This document shows, one piece after another, positions 1 through 11,277 of a DNA stretch of 43,626 nucleotides. The number at the start of each line of letters is the position of its first letter. The stretch's first letter is position 1. A program made the position numbers and the translations under genes. The notes under the pieces were generated by a model that saw only the letters and a program-made list of their open reading frames with translations, was not told the origin of the DNA and did no database searches. The DNA lies in the NCBI GenBank assembly GCA_903891325.1, contig CAITEC010000068.1, positions 1-43,626 of the forward strand, given 5' to 3'. This stretch comes from an uncultured Opitutaceae bacterium (GTDB lineage: Bacteria; Verrucomicrobiota; Verrucomicrobiia; Opitutales; Opitutaceae).

Positions 1-88
1 AAGTAGCGGCGCGACCCCTTCCGAATACCTCCGAATATTCTTTTTTTGTCGCCCCAAACCCCCCGGGACGGTATTCCACCGGGCTCCA

Positions 89-1141
89 ATGAAAGCGAAA
101 GCCAAACGCGGAAAGCAGCTTCCGGAGCACGTCAATGCGGCCCTCGCGAAGCGCAAGGGGCCGGTTTCGCGGTTCGCGGCGCTGCATTTCCGGCATTTCA
201 ACGCGGCGGCCCTCATGGACGCGGCAAAGGGCTACGAGACCCACCTTAAAAAGGGCGGCCGGATGCTGGTCACCCTCGCCGGCGCAATGTCCACGGCGGA
301 GCTGGGGATATCCCTGGCGGAGATGATCCGCCGCGGGAAGATCCACGGGATTGTCTGCACGGGGGCGAACCTCGAGGAGGATCTCTTCAACCTGGTGGCC
401 CACGACTACTACGAGCGGGTGCCGCACTACCGGCACCTGACGCCCCGGGACGAGGAGGCTTTGCTCGCCCGGCACATGAACCGGGTGACGGACACCTGCA
501 TCCCCGAGTCCGAGGCCATGCGCCGGATCGAGGCGGCGGTGCTCAAGCTGTGGAAGGCGGCGGACAAGGCGGGAAAGCGGTATTTCCCCCACGAATTCCT
601 CTGCCAGGTGATCCGGGAGGGCACGCTCAAGTCGAAGTACCAGATCGACCCGCGGAATTCCTGGCTGGCGGCCGCCAGCGAGAAGCGGATCCCGATCTGG
701 GTGCCGGGATGGGAGGACTCGACCCTGGGAAACATGTACGCGGGCCACTGCATCTCGGGGAATGTCCGCAACGTCCACACGGTGCGCACCGGGATCGAGT
801 ACATGACGACACTCGCGTCGTGGTACCTGGCCAGCGCCCGGCAGCTCCGGGACGGCAACGGCTCGATCGGGTTTTTCCAGATCGGCGGCGGGATCGCCGG
901 GGATTTCCCGATCTGCGTCGTGCCGATGCTCGAGCAGGACCTGCGGCGAAAGGACGTGCCGCGCTGGGGGTATTTCTGCCAGATCAGCGACTCGACGACC
1001 AGCTACGGAAGCTACTCGGGCGCGGTCCCCAACGAGAAGATCACCTGGGGCAAGCTGAGCGGCTCGACGCCGCGCTTCATCATCGAGAGCGACGCGACCA
1101 TCGCCGCCCCGCTTGTTTTTGCGTGGGTCCTGGGCCATTGA
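89..1141 (+). CDS. deoxyhypusine synthase-like protein
   Basis: The 350-residue protein matches the deoxyhypusine/homospermidine synthase family over its whole length. These enzymes use NAD to transfer the aminobutyl group of spermidine, onto eIF5A in eukaryotes and archaea and onto small amines in several bacteria. The family's catalytic lysine is visible as K322 in the motif ITWGKL, and the glycine-rich [11 protein letters not shown] stretch at 264-274 fits the NAD/spermidine pocket. Bacteria lack eIF5A, so the substrate is more likely putrescine or another polyamine (inference). The ATG at 89 has no strong ribosome binding site but gives the expected N-terminus. The stop is 5 nt before the next gene, so the two are probably co-transcribed. 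Confidence 0.85.
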   Translation: MKAKAKRGKQLPEHVNAALAKRKGPVSRFAALHFRHFNAAALMDAAKGYETHLKKGGRMLVTLAGAMSTAELGISLAEMIRRGKIHGIVCTGANLEEDLFNLVAHDYYERVPHYRHLTPRDEEALLARHMNRVTDTCIPESEAMRRIEAAVLKLWKAADKAGKRYFPHEFLCQVIREGTLKSKYQIDPRNSWLAAASEKRIPIWVPGWEDSTLGNMYAGHCISGNVRNVHTVRTGIEYMTTLASWYLASARQLRDGNGSIGFFQIGGGIAGDFPICVVPMLEQDLRRKDVPRWGYFCQISDSTTSYGSYSGAVPNEKITWGKLSGSTPRFIIESDATIAAPLVFAWVLGH

Positions 1142-1146
1142 GTGTG

Positions 1147-3462
<2,316 letters not shown>

Positions 3463-3519
3463 TATATCTGGACGGCTGCGAAATAGAGTCCTATACGCAA
3501 TACGTAGTTACTCGTATTC

Positions 3520-3915
3520 ATGCCCTCCGTTCTCATCGTCGACGACAACACGTCGGTCCTCCAGTCGCTCGAGCTCTTCTTTCAATATGAGGGCTATACC
3601 GTGCACCTCGCGGCCGACGGCGCGACCGGGCTGAGGCTCGCCGCCGAGAAGGGTCCTGACATCGTGATGCTCGACGTTGAGATGCCGCAAATGTCGGGGG
3701 TCGCCGTCTGCAAGGCCATCAAGGAAAATCCCGCGCTGTCGCGGCTGCCCGTCGTCATGATGACCGGCCGCCCGCTCCGCGGGCTGGTCGAGCAGTCGCG
3801 GGCGGCGGGTGCCGACGAGGTGCTGGGCAAGCCCTTCGAGCTTGCGAGCCTGCGCAAGCTCTTCTCGGACCTGATCGCCTCCCGCTCCGCCTTACCGGTG
3901 GTGCCGAAAATATAG
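3520..3915 (+). CDS. stand-alone response-regulator receiver protein
   Basis: The 131-residue protein is a single CheY-like receiver domain with no output domain. The acidic pair D8/D9, phospho-acceptor D52 (VMLDVEMP), T82 and K104 (LGKPF) are all present, so it should be phosphorylated by a histidine kinase. No kinase is adjacent. Its last 24 nt overlap, tail to tail, the 3' end of the phosphatase-kinase gene on the opposite strand. That suggests a shared signalling role or antisense interference between the two transcripts (inference). The upstream 57 bp to the DUF255 gene shows no clear promoter. Confidence 0.88.
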   Translation: MPSVLIVDDNTSVLQSLELFFQYEGYTVHLAADGATGLRLAAEKGPDIVMLDVEMPQMSGVAVCKAIKENPALSRLPVVMMTGRPLRGLVEQSRAAGADEVLGKPFELASLRKLFSDLIASRSALPVVPKI

Positions 3916-5718
3916 GTAGGCGAGGCCGGCGAGCAGGAGCTCGATTCCCACGACCACGATCCAGAGGCGCATCTTCCCGCGCTTCCACGGCTGCGGCGCG
4001 CGCAGCCTCTGGTGGCGGTGGGTGATCGCAACGAGGGTCGGGTCGTCCAGGTCCTTCTTCATCTCCGCGGCGGTCGCGTAGCGCAGCCTCGGGTCGCGCT
4101 CCATCGCGTGCAGGATGATCTCCTCGACCGCCGGGTCGACCTCGAGCTTGATGCTGCGGGGCGCGGCCGGGTCGCCGGTCACCCGCGCGTTCATGATCAC
4201 GTAGGGGCTCTCGCCCTCGAAGGGCGTCGAGCCGGTCACCATCTCGTAGAGCATCGCGCCGACGCTGTAGATGTCGCTGCGCTGGTCGCCGCGCTTTCCC
4301 TTCACCTGCTCCGGGGAGATGTAGTCAGGGGTGCCCATCGCGGGGGTCAGGCCGACGAAGGTGAGCCGGCGGGCCTTCTCAACCCGGGCGATCCCGAAGT
4401 CGAAGACGCGCAGGCTCCCGTCCGTGCAGATCATCACGTTCTGCGGCTTCATGTCGCGGTGGACGATCCCGTTCTCGTGGAGATAGCCGAGCGCCTCGCA
4501 GATCCGGCTGGCGATCGAGAGGGCCTCGCCCTCGGGCAGCGGCTTCCGCTTGGCGAGGACGTCGGCCAGGGTCTTGCCGTCGAGAAACTCCATCACCATG
4601 TAGGGGCGGCTCTTCTCCGCCTCGACCTTGACGACCTTCAGGACGTAGCGGTGGTTGAGCTTTGCGCCGATCTCCTCCTCGCGCTTGAAGCGCTCGTACC
4701 CGGCGATGTCGCTCTCAAGGTTCATCAGCGGCACCTTGACGGCGACCACCGTGCCGGTCGCCTTGTCGTTGGCCTTGAATATCGAGGCCATGTTGCTGCG
4801 GGCCACCAGGTCGGTGAGCTCGAAGCGGTTGTCCAGGAGCATGCCCGGCGAGAGGTCGCCGCCCCCGGCCATCGTGGGGGCCTGCTTCTGCGCGGCGGCC
4901 GCCTGGGCGGCGGGCTTGGCGCCGCCGCTGGTCGCCGCCCGCGGCGGAAGCGTCGCCTGGGCGACCTTTTCCCAGTCCCGGACCTCGATCAGCTGGATGG
5001 TGATGTTGTCGTCGCCACCCCGCTTGACGGCCAGCGCCACGAGCTCGCGGCAGGCGTCGTAGGGGTGGTTCTTCGTGATGATCTGGCGCATCTCCTCGTC
5101 CAGGACAAAGGCGTGCAGCCCGTCCGTGCAGTGCAGGATGAAGTCCCCGTGGTTCAGGAACTGCGTGGCGTAGGAGGGCTGGCAGAAGGCCTCGGAGCCG
5201 ACGCTGCGCGTCAACTGGCTGCGCTTCGGGCTGGCCATGGCCTGCCGCTCCAGCATCAGCCCGAGCTTGACGGGAAGGGCGGTCGCGACGTGGTCGGTCG
5301 TCAGGCGCTTGATCGAGTTCTGGCGGATGAAGTAGGCGCGCGAGTCGCCGACATTGGCCACGCACACCGTCCGGCTCCTGAAGATCGAGGCGACCAGAGT
5401 CGTGGCCATCATCTGGCCGTTGAACTCGGTCACCGCCTTCTCGTGGACCGCGGCGCAGGCCCGCACGCACATCCGTCGCAGGACCTCATAGGGCTTCGTG
5501 TCGACGGGCGCATCCTTGAATTCCGCCAGGGCCTCGTCGATCGCCAGCTTGCTGGCCACCTCCCCCCGCGCATAGCCGCCCACGCCGTCGGCGAGCAATC
5601 CCACGCTGCCCTGCTGCTCGCGGACCAGGGGATCGGGCGACTCCCAGAAGTCCAGCCAGTCCTCGTTGTGCTCTCGGACCGGGCCGGTCGTGGAAATCTT
5701 GGCGTATCTGAGGCGCAT
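3892..5718 (-). CDS. PP2C phosphatase-Ser/Thr protein kinase fusion, membrane-anchored
   Basis: A 608-residue fusion. Residues 1-245 form a PP2C phosphatase with metal-binding motifs N18-E-D20, ADGVGG (43-48), CTDG (197-200) and GGDDN (234-238). An Ala/Gln-rich linker leads to a Hanks-type kinase (about 298-560) with K328, the catalytic loop HRDMKPQN (420-427), DFG (440-442) and SPE (468-470). The glycine loop is degenerate (VARSNMAS). A single membrane helix (about 584-604) ends the protein with a short basic tail, so the catalytic domains should be cytoplasmic. The ATG at 5718 is preferred over 5766 because the PP2C fold begins there. Having writer and eraser in one chain implies a self-tuning Ser/Thr phosphorylation switch. 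Confidence 0.9.
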   Translation of the reverse strand: MRLRYAKISTTGPVREHNEDWLDFWESPDPLVREQQGSVGLLADGVGGYARGEVASKLAIDEALAEFKDAPVDTKPYEVLRRMCVRACAAVHEKAVTEFNGQMMATTLVASIFRSRTVCVANVGDSRAYFIRQNSIKRLTTDHVATALPVKLGLMLERQAMASPKRSQLTRSVGSEAFCQPSYATQFLNHGDFILHCTDGLHAFVLDEEMRQIITKNHPYDACRELVALAVKRGGDDNITIQLIEVRDWEKVAQATLPPRAATSGGAKPAAQAAAAQKQAPTMAGGGDLSPGMLLDNRFELTDLVARSNMASIFKANDKATGTVVAVKVPLMNLESDIAGYERFKREEEIGAKLNHRYVLKVVKVEAEKSRPYMVMEFLDGKTLADVLAKRKPLPEGEALSIASRICEALGYLHENGIVHRDMKPQNVMICTDGSLRVFDFGIARVEKARRLTFVGLTPAMGTPDYISPEQVKGKRGDQRSDIYSVGAMLYEMVTGSTPFEGESPYVIMNARVTGDPAAPRSIKLEVDPAVEEIILHAMERDPRLRYATAAEMKKDLDDPTLVAITHRHQRLRAPQPWKRGKMRLWIVVVGIELLLAGLAYLYFRHHR

Positions 5719-5740
5719 TGGGGTTGGGGGCTGTAAATGA

Positions 5741-5777
5741 CAAGGCTCCGCGGCGCTGTCGCGCACGCGGAGCCTTG
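5741..5777 (-). terminator. hairpin after the APC permease gene
   Basis: A perfect 12-bp stem (caaggctccgcg/cgcggagccttg) with a 13-nt loop lies between the permease stop and the kinase start. On the minus strand it is followed by TCATTTAC, a weak T tract. It probably terminates permease transcription ahead of the kinase gene, though the poor T run leaves this uncertain. Confidence 0.5.
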
Positions 5778-5808
5778 GATGTTTATGGCGTAACGCCCCG
5801 GGTCAAAA

Positions 5809-7701
5809 TCAAACCGCGGGTTTGGCGGAGAGGAATATCTCCTTGCCCTGCTTCTTGCTGCCCCTGGCGAAGTAGATCCAGCCGTAGATGCCCCAGAGGA
5901 AGGAGACGCCCAGCGCGATGTAGCTTTCGTGCCAGCTCATGCCGGCCACCGAGAAGGGCCCGATGAGGTAGAAGAGCATGCAGGCCAGGTTCGCGAGGAG
6001 CCCGAACACCGGGATCACCACGTGCTTGATGCCGTTGAACATGTGGTGCTCCTTGAAGGCGACGATCGCCACGATGCAGGTGGTCATGTACAGCAGGAAG
6101 GTCCCGAAGTTGCTGACCAGCGTCGTGATGAGGAACGAGTTGGGCACCGTCGAGTAGAACGCGGGACTGAAGATCCCGAAGCTGTACCAGATGTTGTGCT
6201 TGTCCAGCGCCGCCGGGGTGGTGCCACCGAGGTAAGTCGTCACCGTGACCATCCCGATCACGATGGACAGGACCATCAGCGCCCAGATCGCCTTGTGGGG
6301 CGTCAGGGTCTTGCCGTGGAGGAGGCCGAAGTGCGAGCCAACCTCGTTGTCGCGGCCCATTGCATAGGTGACGCGGGCGCCCGTGTTCAGGCAGGCGAGC
6401 GTCGTGCCGATCAGCGCGAGGAAGACGGTGAGCGCCTGGATGAGCATGAAGGCCTTGCCCGCCGCGGCGGACCCGAAGAGCCAGGTGCCGGTTATGACCA
6501 TGAGGTCGCCGATCGGCGCCGATGAGGCGCCGGCGTTGGTCATGCCGTAGCCGGGATTGAGGAGGTAGTTGGTCGCGAAGTACTCGAAGAGGTAGCAGAT
6601 GGCTCCCTGGATCGTGAGGGACAGCAGGATGGCCCAGGGAAGGTGCCGCTTCGGGTCCTTGGCTTCCTCACCCATGGAGGTGACCGATTCGAATCCGACC
6701 AGGATCAGGATCGCCACGCAGGCCTGCACGAAGATGTAGCTGAACTTGTGCGGCCCGATCACGGACTTGGCGGTCGGATGGAAGTTGAAGGTCGTCGCGC
6801 CGGTCGAATCGGTGGTGTAAGCCGTCGAGTAGTCCAGCGTGTACGGGGCGGCCTTTTCGACGGTGGTGGCATTGCCGTTTGCGTCGGCGGGCAGCGGGTT
6901 GCCGTCCTTGTCCGTGCCGTCCTGCATCTGGTAGACCGGTTTTCCGCTCGCGTCGACGGTCGGCTTGTTGTTCGAGTCGAGGACGGGCAGCGGCTTGCCG
7001 TTGGCGTCGTTCACGGTCACCTGGGCAACCTGGTAGCTGACGGCGACGCCGTTTGAGAGGTGGAATCCCGTCGATCCCTGCTTGTGGTTGACCCGATAGG
7101 CGATCGCGATGCAGGCGAACACCACCAGTGCGGTGATCTGGATCACGTTGACGGCGATGTTGACCGCCGTGCTCCCGTTGACGCCGCGGTAGGCGATGTA
7201 GGAGACGCCGACCGAGAAGATGATGCAAAAGCCGTACATCTCAAGCGGGCTGTTGTAGATCTGGCTGAAGGTGTCGGGCCAGAGGTAGCCGGAGAGATAG
7301 CCGATCAACATCGCGGTCACGCCGACCATCACGCCCGGGTAGACCCAGTAATAGAGATGGCTGGCCCAGCCGGTGAAGAACTTCACGACCCGGGCGAACT
7401 TGAACGCCTTGGTCTTGGCCAGGAACGCCTGCTCGGCATAGAAGTAGGACGAGCCCGCTCCCGGATAGAGTTTGGAGAGCTCGGCATAGCTCACGGCCGT
7501 GGCGTAACACAGCGCCAAGGCCAGGAGAATGCCGAACCACATGGCACAGCCGGCCAAGGGCGCACCGTACAGTGCCTGCTCTTCGAATGTTAGCCAGAGG
7601 AACGCGCCGGGCGCGATCAGGGCCATAGCGTTGACCGTCAGACCGGTGAGGCCCAGGGTGGGCTTCATCGTCACAGTAGGGGTGGGGGAGGCTTCGGGCA
7701 T
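5809..7701 (-). CDS. APC-superfamily amino-acid permease with a long external loop
   Basis: A polytopic transporter of the APC family with about 12 predicted membrane helices, starting with the typical LGLTGLTVNAMALIAPGAF helix. Substrate cannot be assigned; the family mostly moves amino acids by proton symport or exchange. Starts at 7737, 7701 and 7668 are all possible and none has a good ribosome binding site; 7701 gives a 630-residue protein. A hydrophilic insertion of roughly 115 residues separates two helices in the middle of the protein. It carries repeated D-x-N-G-K-P-like units (for example DANGKPLP, DASGKPVY, DKDGNPLP, DANGNATT), unusual for this family. The gene appears to be transcribed alone. 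Confidence 0.85.
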   Translation of the reverse strand: MPEASPTPTVTMKPTLGLTGLTVNAMALIAPGAFLWLTFEEQALYGAPLAGCAMWFGILLALALCYATAVSYAELSKLYPGAGSSYFYAEQAFLAKTKAFKFARVVKFFTGWASHLYYWVYPGVMVGVTAMLIGYLSGYLWPDTFSQIYNSPLEMYGFCIIFSVGVSYIAYRGVNGSTAVNIAVNVIQITALVVFACIAIAYRVNHKQGSTGFHLSNGVAVSYQVAQVTVNDANGKPLPVLDSNNKPTVDASGKPVYQMQDGTDKDGNPLPADANGNATTVEKAAPYTLDYSTAYTTDSTGATTFNFHPTAKSVIGPHKFSYIFVQACVAILILVGFESVTSMGEEAKDPKRHLPWAILLSLTIQGAICYLFEYFATNYLLNPGYGMTNAGASSAPIGDLMVITGTWLFGSAAAGKAFMLIQALTVFLALIGTTLACLNTGARVTYAMGRDNEVGSHFGLLHGKTLTPHKAIWALMVLSIVIGMVTVTTYLGGTTPAALDKHNIWYSFGIFSPAFYSTVPNSFLITTLVSNFGTFLLYMTTCIVAIVAFKEHHMFNGIKHVVIPVFGLLANLACMLFYLIGPFSVAGMSWHESYIALGVSFLWGIYGWIYFARGSKKQGKEIFLSAKPAV

Positions 7702-7784
7702 GATGTGATAGGTTATGGGTTGAACGTGAACGGCCATTTATTAGCCGTTTATGTGCCAGCCATTCAGCCCACCCGCATTTTTTC

Positions 7785-7814
7785 CTTAAGTGCCGGTTTG
7801 GAGAGGCACTTGAG
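7785..7814. terminator. hairpin between purE and the permease gene
   Basis: An inverted repeat (cttaagtgcc at 7785-7794 and ggcacttgag at 7805-7814, one G-T wobble, 10-nt loop) lies about 25 bp downstream of the purE stop. On the purE strand it is followed by A-rich rather than T-rich sequence, so it is not a canonical intrinsic terminator. It may still stabilise the purE 3' end. Confidence 0.35.
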
Positions 7815-7838
7815 GGGTATTTTGCAGAAACCCGAGCG

Positions 7839-8324
7839 CTACGGCAGCTTTGCTTCCGTCACCTTCTTCGTCTGCGCCGCCCGGTAATCGTCGACGGCCT
7901 GCTTGATCCGGCCGTCCGTGTGGGCGAGCATTGCGCCGGCGAAAAGGGCGGCGTTGATGGCCCCGGGTTTTCCGATGGCAAAGGTCGCCACGGGAATCCC
8001 GCCGGGCATCTGGACCATCGAAAGGAGCGAATCGAGCCCCTTCAGCGATGCCGACTCGATCGGCACCCCGAGGACGGGAAGGGGCGTAAACGCGGCGGCA
8101 ACGCCGGCGAGGTGTGCGGCACCACCGGCCCCGGCGATGACCGCCTTCAGCCCGCGCCCGGCCGCCCCCTCGCACCACTCCATCGCAAGATGGGGCGTGC
8201 GGTGGGCGCTCATCACCCGCTTCTCATAGGGAATACCCAGCTCATCGAGCGTCTTCGCAGCATTCTGCATCGTGTCCCAATCGGAGGTGCTTCCCATGAT
8301 GATCCCGACAAGAGGAGTGGCCAT
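7839..8324 (-). CDS. purE: N5-carboxyaminoimidazole ribonucleotide mutase
   Basis: A 161-residue class I PurE. It interconverts N5-CAIR and CAIR in de novo purine synthesis, normally with PurK supplying N5-CAIR. The family signatures [13 protein letters not shown] (7-19), SAHRTP with H41 (39-44) and [13 protein letters not shown] are intact, and length is typical for the class. PurK is not in the window. The gene sits alone on the minus strand, 59 bp downstream of the nucleotidyltransferase stop, and could still be read from that upstream operon. Confidence 0.95.
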   Translation of the reverse strand: MATPLVGIIMGSTSDWDTMQNAAKTLDELGIPYEKRVMSAHRTPHLAMEWCEGAAGRGLKAVIAGAGGAAHLAGVAAAFTPLPVLGVPIESASLKGLDSLLSMVQMPGGIPVATFAIGKPGAINAALFAGAMLAHTDGRIKQAVDDYRAAQTKKVTEAKLP

Positions 8325-8383
8325 GGGGCCGAAGCAAACGGAGAAAAGCGGCCGAGGGAAGAGAAAATGTGCCGCGTTTCCCC

Positions 8384-8992
8384 TTAAATTTTCAACGCGG
8401 CGAGGTCCTCAGGCGTATCCAGGTCCGCCGCCAGCTCGGGCATGTCGACGGGGGCGACGTCGTCCCCTGCGGCGGTAATCAGGGAGTGGGCTCCCTCCTC
8501 ACCAGTGAGGGCGGCCAGCGCGGCAAAGTGGCTCCTGAGGAAGAGCACGGGCGCGCCCAGGTGGCCGCCGTACCGCGCCGCAGCGATGCTCCGGCCCGTC
8601 GCCCGCTGCGCCTCGATCAGCCGGGAGACCGAGCCGGCCGCAAAGCCGGGCTGGTCGCACAGGGCCAGGACGGCCCCGGGAAGGGCCCGGGAGAACTGCC
8701 TGAGGGTCGCGATCCCGGCGCGAATCGACGAGGCCATGCCCTCCGGCCAGGCGGGATTGTCCGCAATCAGGACGGGCAGCCGTGCCAGGAGGGGACGGAT
8801 CCGGTCCGCATTGGCGCCCAGGACGATCACCACCGGCCACGCCGGCGAGGCAAGCGCCGCTTCGGCCGCGCGCAGGATGAGCGGCTTGCCGCCGACCTCC
8901 AGGAGCTGCTTGGGCGATCCCATGCGGGTGGAGGCCCCTGCCGCGAGGATGATGCAGCCGAAACGGGCCTTGTCGGCCTGGATCTCCCTCAT
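8384..8992 (-). CDS. MobA/MocA-like nucleotidyltransferase
   Basis: A 202-residue NTP-transferase with the signature [13 protein letters not shown] (16-28) and an acidic metal site in ALCDQPG. The sequence most resembles the molybdenum-cofactor cytidylyltransferase (MocA) branch, which joins CTP or GTP to molybdopterin. No molybdenum enzyme or cofactor gene is near. Its ATG overlaps the stop of the upstream YfhO-like gene by 4 nt (ATGA), placing it last in a three-gene operon with two envelope-glycosylation genes. A role in making a nucleotide sugar or other activated group for that pathway is therefore possible (inference). Conserved C-terminal DLDTPEDL is typical of the family. Confidence 0.75.
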   Translation of the reverse strand: MREIQADKARFGCIILAAGASTRMGSPKQLLEVGGKPLILRAAEAALASPAWPVVIVLGANADRIRPLLARLPVLIADNPAWPEGMASSIRAGIATLRQFSRALPGAVLALCDQPGFAAGSVSRLIEAQRATGRSIAAARYGGHLGAPVLFLRSHFAALAALTGEEGAHSLITAAGDDVAPVDMPELAADLDTPEDLAALKI

Positions 8993-11277
8993 GGCGCCCC
9001 GTGATGAAGCAGCCGCCGGCGGAAGATGACGAGGAGCCAGCCGAGCCAGGCGGCGATCGACACCACGATCCCGACGATGAATCCCCCGGGGCTGTACTCG
9101 AGGCGTATCTCGTGGTGGCCCGGGGCCAGCGGAATGGCGCGCAGCACGTAGTTGGCGGGAAGCACATCATAGGCCTCCTGGACGCTGTTGGCCATGGGCC
9201 ACGCGTGCCAGCCCCGGCTGTAGGTGTCGGTGACCAGCAGGAGGGTGGGGCTCTCGATATCGGCGGTGATCGTCATCCAGTCCGGGGCCGATCCGGTGAT
9301 CCGGACGGTCCCGGGGTGATCCGAGGGCACGGGCCGGGGCAGCGGGAGGCTCTCCAGGATCACGGTCTTTCGCGGGTCGAAGCCCGCCTTCGCCAGCGCC
9401 GTGAAAATGTCATTTCTCCCCGGGATGACGCGGTAATCGGAGATGAGCTGGACCTCATCCATCGGCTTTTTCACCTGCTCGGTGACCACCGTGCCCTGCT
9501 TGGACGGAAGGAAGGAATACCGGAAGCGCAGCATCGCGTACACGGAGGGTATCTTCCTGAAGGTCGCAAATTGCGTGGTCTCGTCCGGGTTCGTGCCCTG
9601 GGTCGCGCTGATGAATTCGGCGTACCGCCTCAGGACGCCCGGGTCGTCCCCCCAGATGTCGGGCGCGCCCAGGAGAAACCCGTTGTTCACGTCCGCGGCG
9701 TCCAGCACCCGGTAGTTGCCGGGGTGGTTGGCGACAAAAGGCTTCAGGCCCTTGGGGAGCACCAGGTCGCTGCTCGACGCCGCAAAATGCGTGGTCGCAA
9801 ACCCGGCCAGCTCCAGGGGAAGCAGCGCAAGCGGCACCCAGCGCAGGATCGGCCGCCGCGCCGCGCCGAGGATGGCGGCGCCGGCGATGAAAAGGACAAT
9901 GCCGGCGTGGACCAGGCTTGACCCGGCCTGGAGCCCGGCCAGGCGCAGGAACTTGGGATCGGCCGCCACATCGGCCCTCAGGTAGGACTCCACGGTCGCG
10001 TGCGCCTCGGCGATGAAACCGGACAGGAGCATCGGGTGGTTGAGGAGGCAGGCCCCGGCGATCCCCGCGAGGATCCCGGCCTGCACGGCGCAGATCCCCA
10101 GCGTGCGCCGGGGCACCTTGCCGCGGATGATCGCGTCGGCGCCCGTGCCGATCGCCAGGACAAGGAAAAGCGTCGCCGGAAACGTGAACTTCGAGACCCC
10201 GCGGAAGCGGTCGAAGCCGGGCACATGCTCGTAGAGCACCCGGAAGAGCGGTGTGTGGTTTCCCAGCCCCAGGAGGAGGAGAAGCCCGGCGATCACCAGG
10301 TCGATCCGGGCCTCCCGCTTCCGGTCGGAGTCCAGGAGGGCGACCGCGGCCAGGGCCATTCCCGAGACACCCGTGAAGACCGACATTTCCCAGAGGTAGC
10401 CGCGGCCCCAGTAGGGATGCCCGGCCAGGTCCCCGAAGAAGCCGGGCACGACCGAGGTGATGAGGTTCTCGACGGGAAACGAGAACATGCTGGCAAAGTC
10501 AAATCCCAGCCGCGCGTGGCGGACGCCCTGCTCCAGGCTCGCGAGCCCGGGGAAGAGCTGGGCCGCCGCGAGCAGGGCGGCGGCCGCGTAGAGAATGGCG
10601 ACGCCGGGCAGCGCCCGGCGCCGGAGCGAGCCGTCGCAAAGCGTCAGCACGAGCGCCTGCACCCCCGCGGCGATCGCCGTATAGAAGACGTACTGGACGT
10701 GCCCGGCGAGGATCTGCAGGCAGGCGGCCGCGCTGGCCAGGATCAGCCCTCCGATTCCGGGCCCGCGGTGGAAATCCTCGATCCCAAGGAAGATCCAGGG
10801 AGCCCAGGCCATGGAGCAGACATTCGAGAGGTGCCCGGCGAACAGGTGGGGGAAAACCGCCCCGCTGAGGGGAAGCACCGCCGCGCACACCCAAGCGGCC
10901 AGGGGATGAAGCCCGCGCCGGGAGGCGAGCCGGTGCATGCCCCAGCCCAGGAGGAGCAGGTGGCCGAACATTGAGAAATTGACGGCCCGGGCCAGCGGCA
11001 GCACCAGGAAGACGGCGTTGGGCGGATACAGGAGCGCGGACTGGAATCCCCCGAGGAAGGGCTGCCCGGAGTAGGTGTACGGGTTCCACAGGGGGAGGTG
11101 GCCCGAGAGCAGCGTCTGCGCGGCGAAGGCCCGCCACGCCATGAATTGCTTGATAAGGTCCGTGTCGTACCCGCCGACCACCCAGTTGGAGGGGATTGCG
11201 TAGGCGCCCGCCGCTGCCGCCGCCACCAGGAGGGCCGCGACCAGGAGCGTCCGCCGGATCGGGTGCCGCTCGGTCAC
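8989..11277 (-). CDS. YfhO-like polytopic membrane protein (GT-C type)
   Basis: The protein has 762 residues with an N-terminal signal-anchor helix, roughly a dozen membrane helices and a C-terminal soluble region (about residues 500-720) before a last helix. The acidic-aromatic external loop after the first helix (YDTDLIKQF, then LPLWNPYTYSGQPF) is typical of YfhO/GT-C membrane glycosyltransferase-like proteins that use lipid-linked sugars. The reading frame is open further upstream, but that part only shadows the GT9 gene. The GTG at 11277 overlaps the GT9 stop by 4 nt (GTGA) and gives a good membrane N-terminus. The context suggests modification of a surface polysaccharide or lipid. Confidence 0.8.
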   Translation of the reverse strand: MTERHPIRRTLLVAALLVAAAAAGAYAIPSNWVVGGYDTDLIKQFMAWRAFAAQTLLSGHLPLWNPYTYSGQPFLGGFQSALLYPPNAVFLVLPLARAVNFSMFGHLLLLGWGMHRLASRRGLHPLAAWVCAAVLPLSGAVFPHLFAGHLSNVCSMAWAPWIFLGIEDFHRGPGIGGLILASAAACLQILAGHVQYVFYTAIAAGVQALVLTLCDGSLRRRALPGVAILYAAAALLAAAQLFPGLASLEQGVRHARLGFDFASMFSFPVENLITSVVPGFFGDLAGHPYWGRGYLWEMSVFTGVSGMALAAVALLDSDRKREARIDLVIAGLLLLLGLGNHTPLFRVLYEHVPGFDRFRGVSKFTFPATLFLVLAIGTGADAIIRGKVPRRTLGICAVQAGILAGIAGACLLNHPMLLSGFIAEAHATVESYLRADVAADPKFLRLAGLQAGSSLVHAGIVLFIAGAAILGAARRPILRWVPLALLPLELAGFATTHFAASSSDLVLPKGLKPFVANHPGNYRVLDAADVNNGFLLGAPDIWGDDPGVLRRYAEFISATQGTNPDETTQFATFRKIPSVYAMLRFRYSFLPSKQGTVVTEQVKKPMDEVQLISDYRVIPGRNDIFTALAKAGFDPRKTVILESLPLPRPVPSDHPGTVRITGSAPDWMTITADIESPTLLLVTDTYSRGWHAWPMANSVQEAYDVLPANYVLRAIPLAPGHHEIRLEYSPGGFIVGIVVSIAAWLGWLLVIFRRRLLHHGAP

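Noticed and set aside
4012-5736. Long + strand open frame of 574 codons over the kinase gene
   Set aside because: Shadow frame of a GC-rich gene; Arg/Gly/Val-rich with no domain, while the opposite strand encodes a complete PP2C-kinase.
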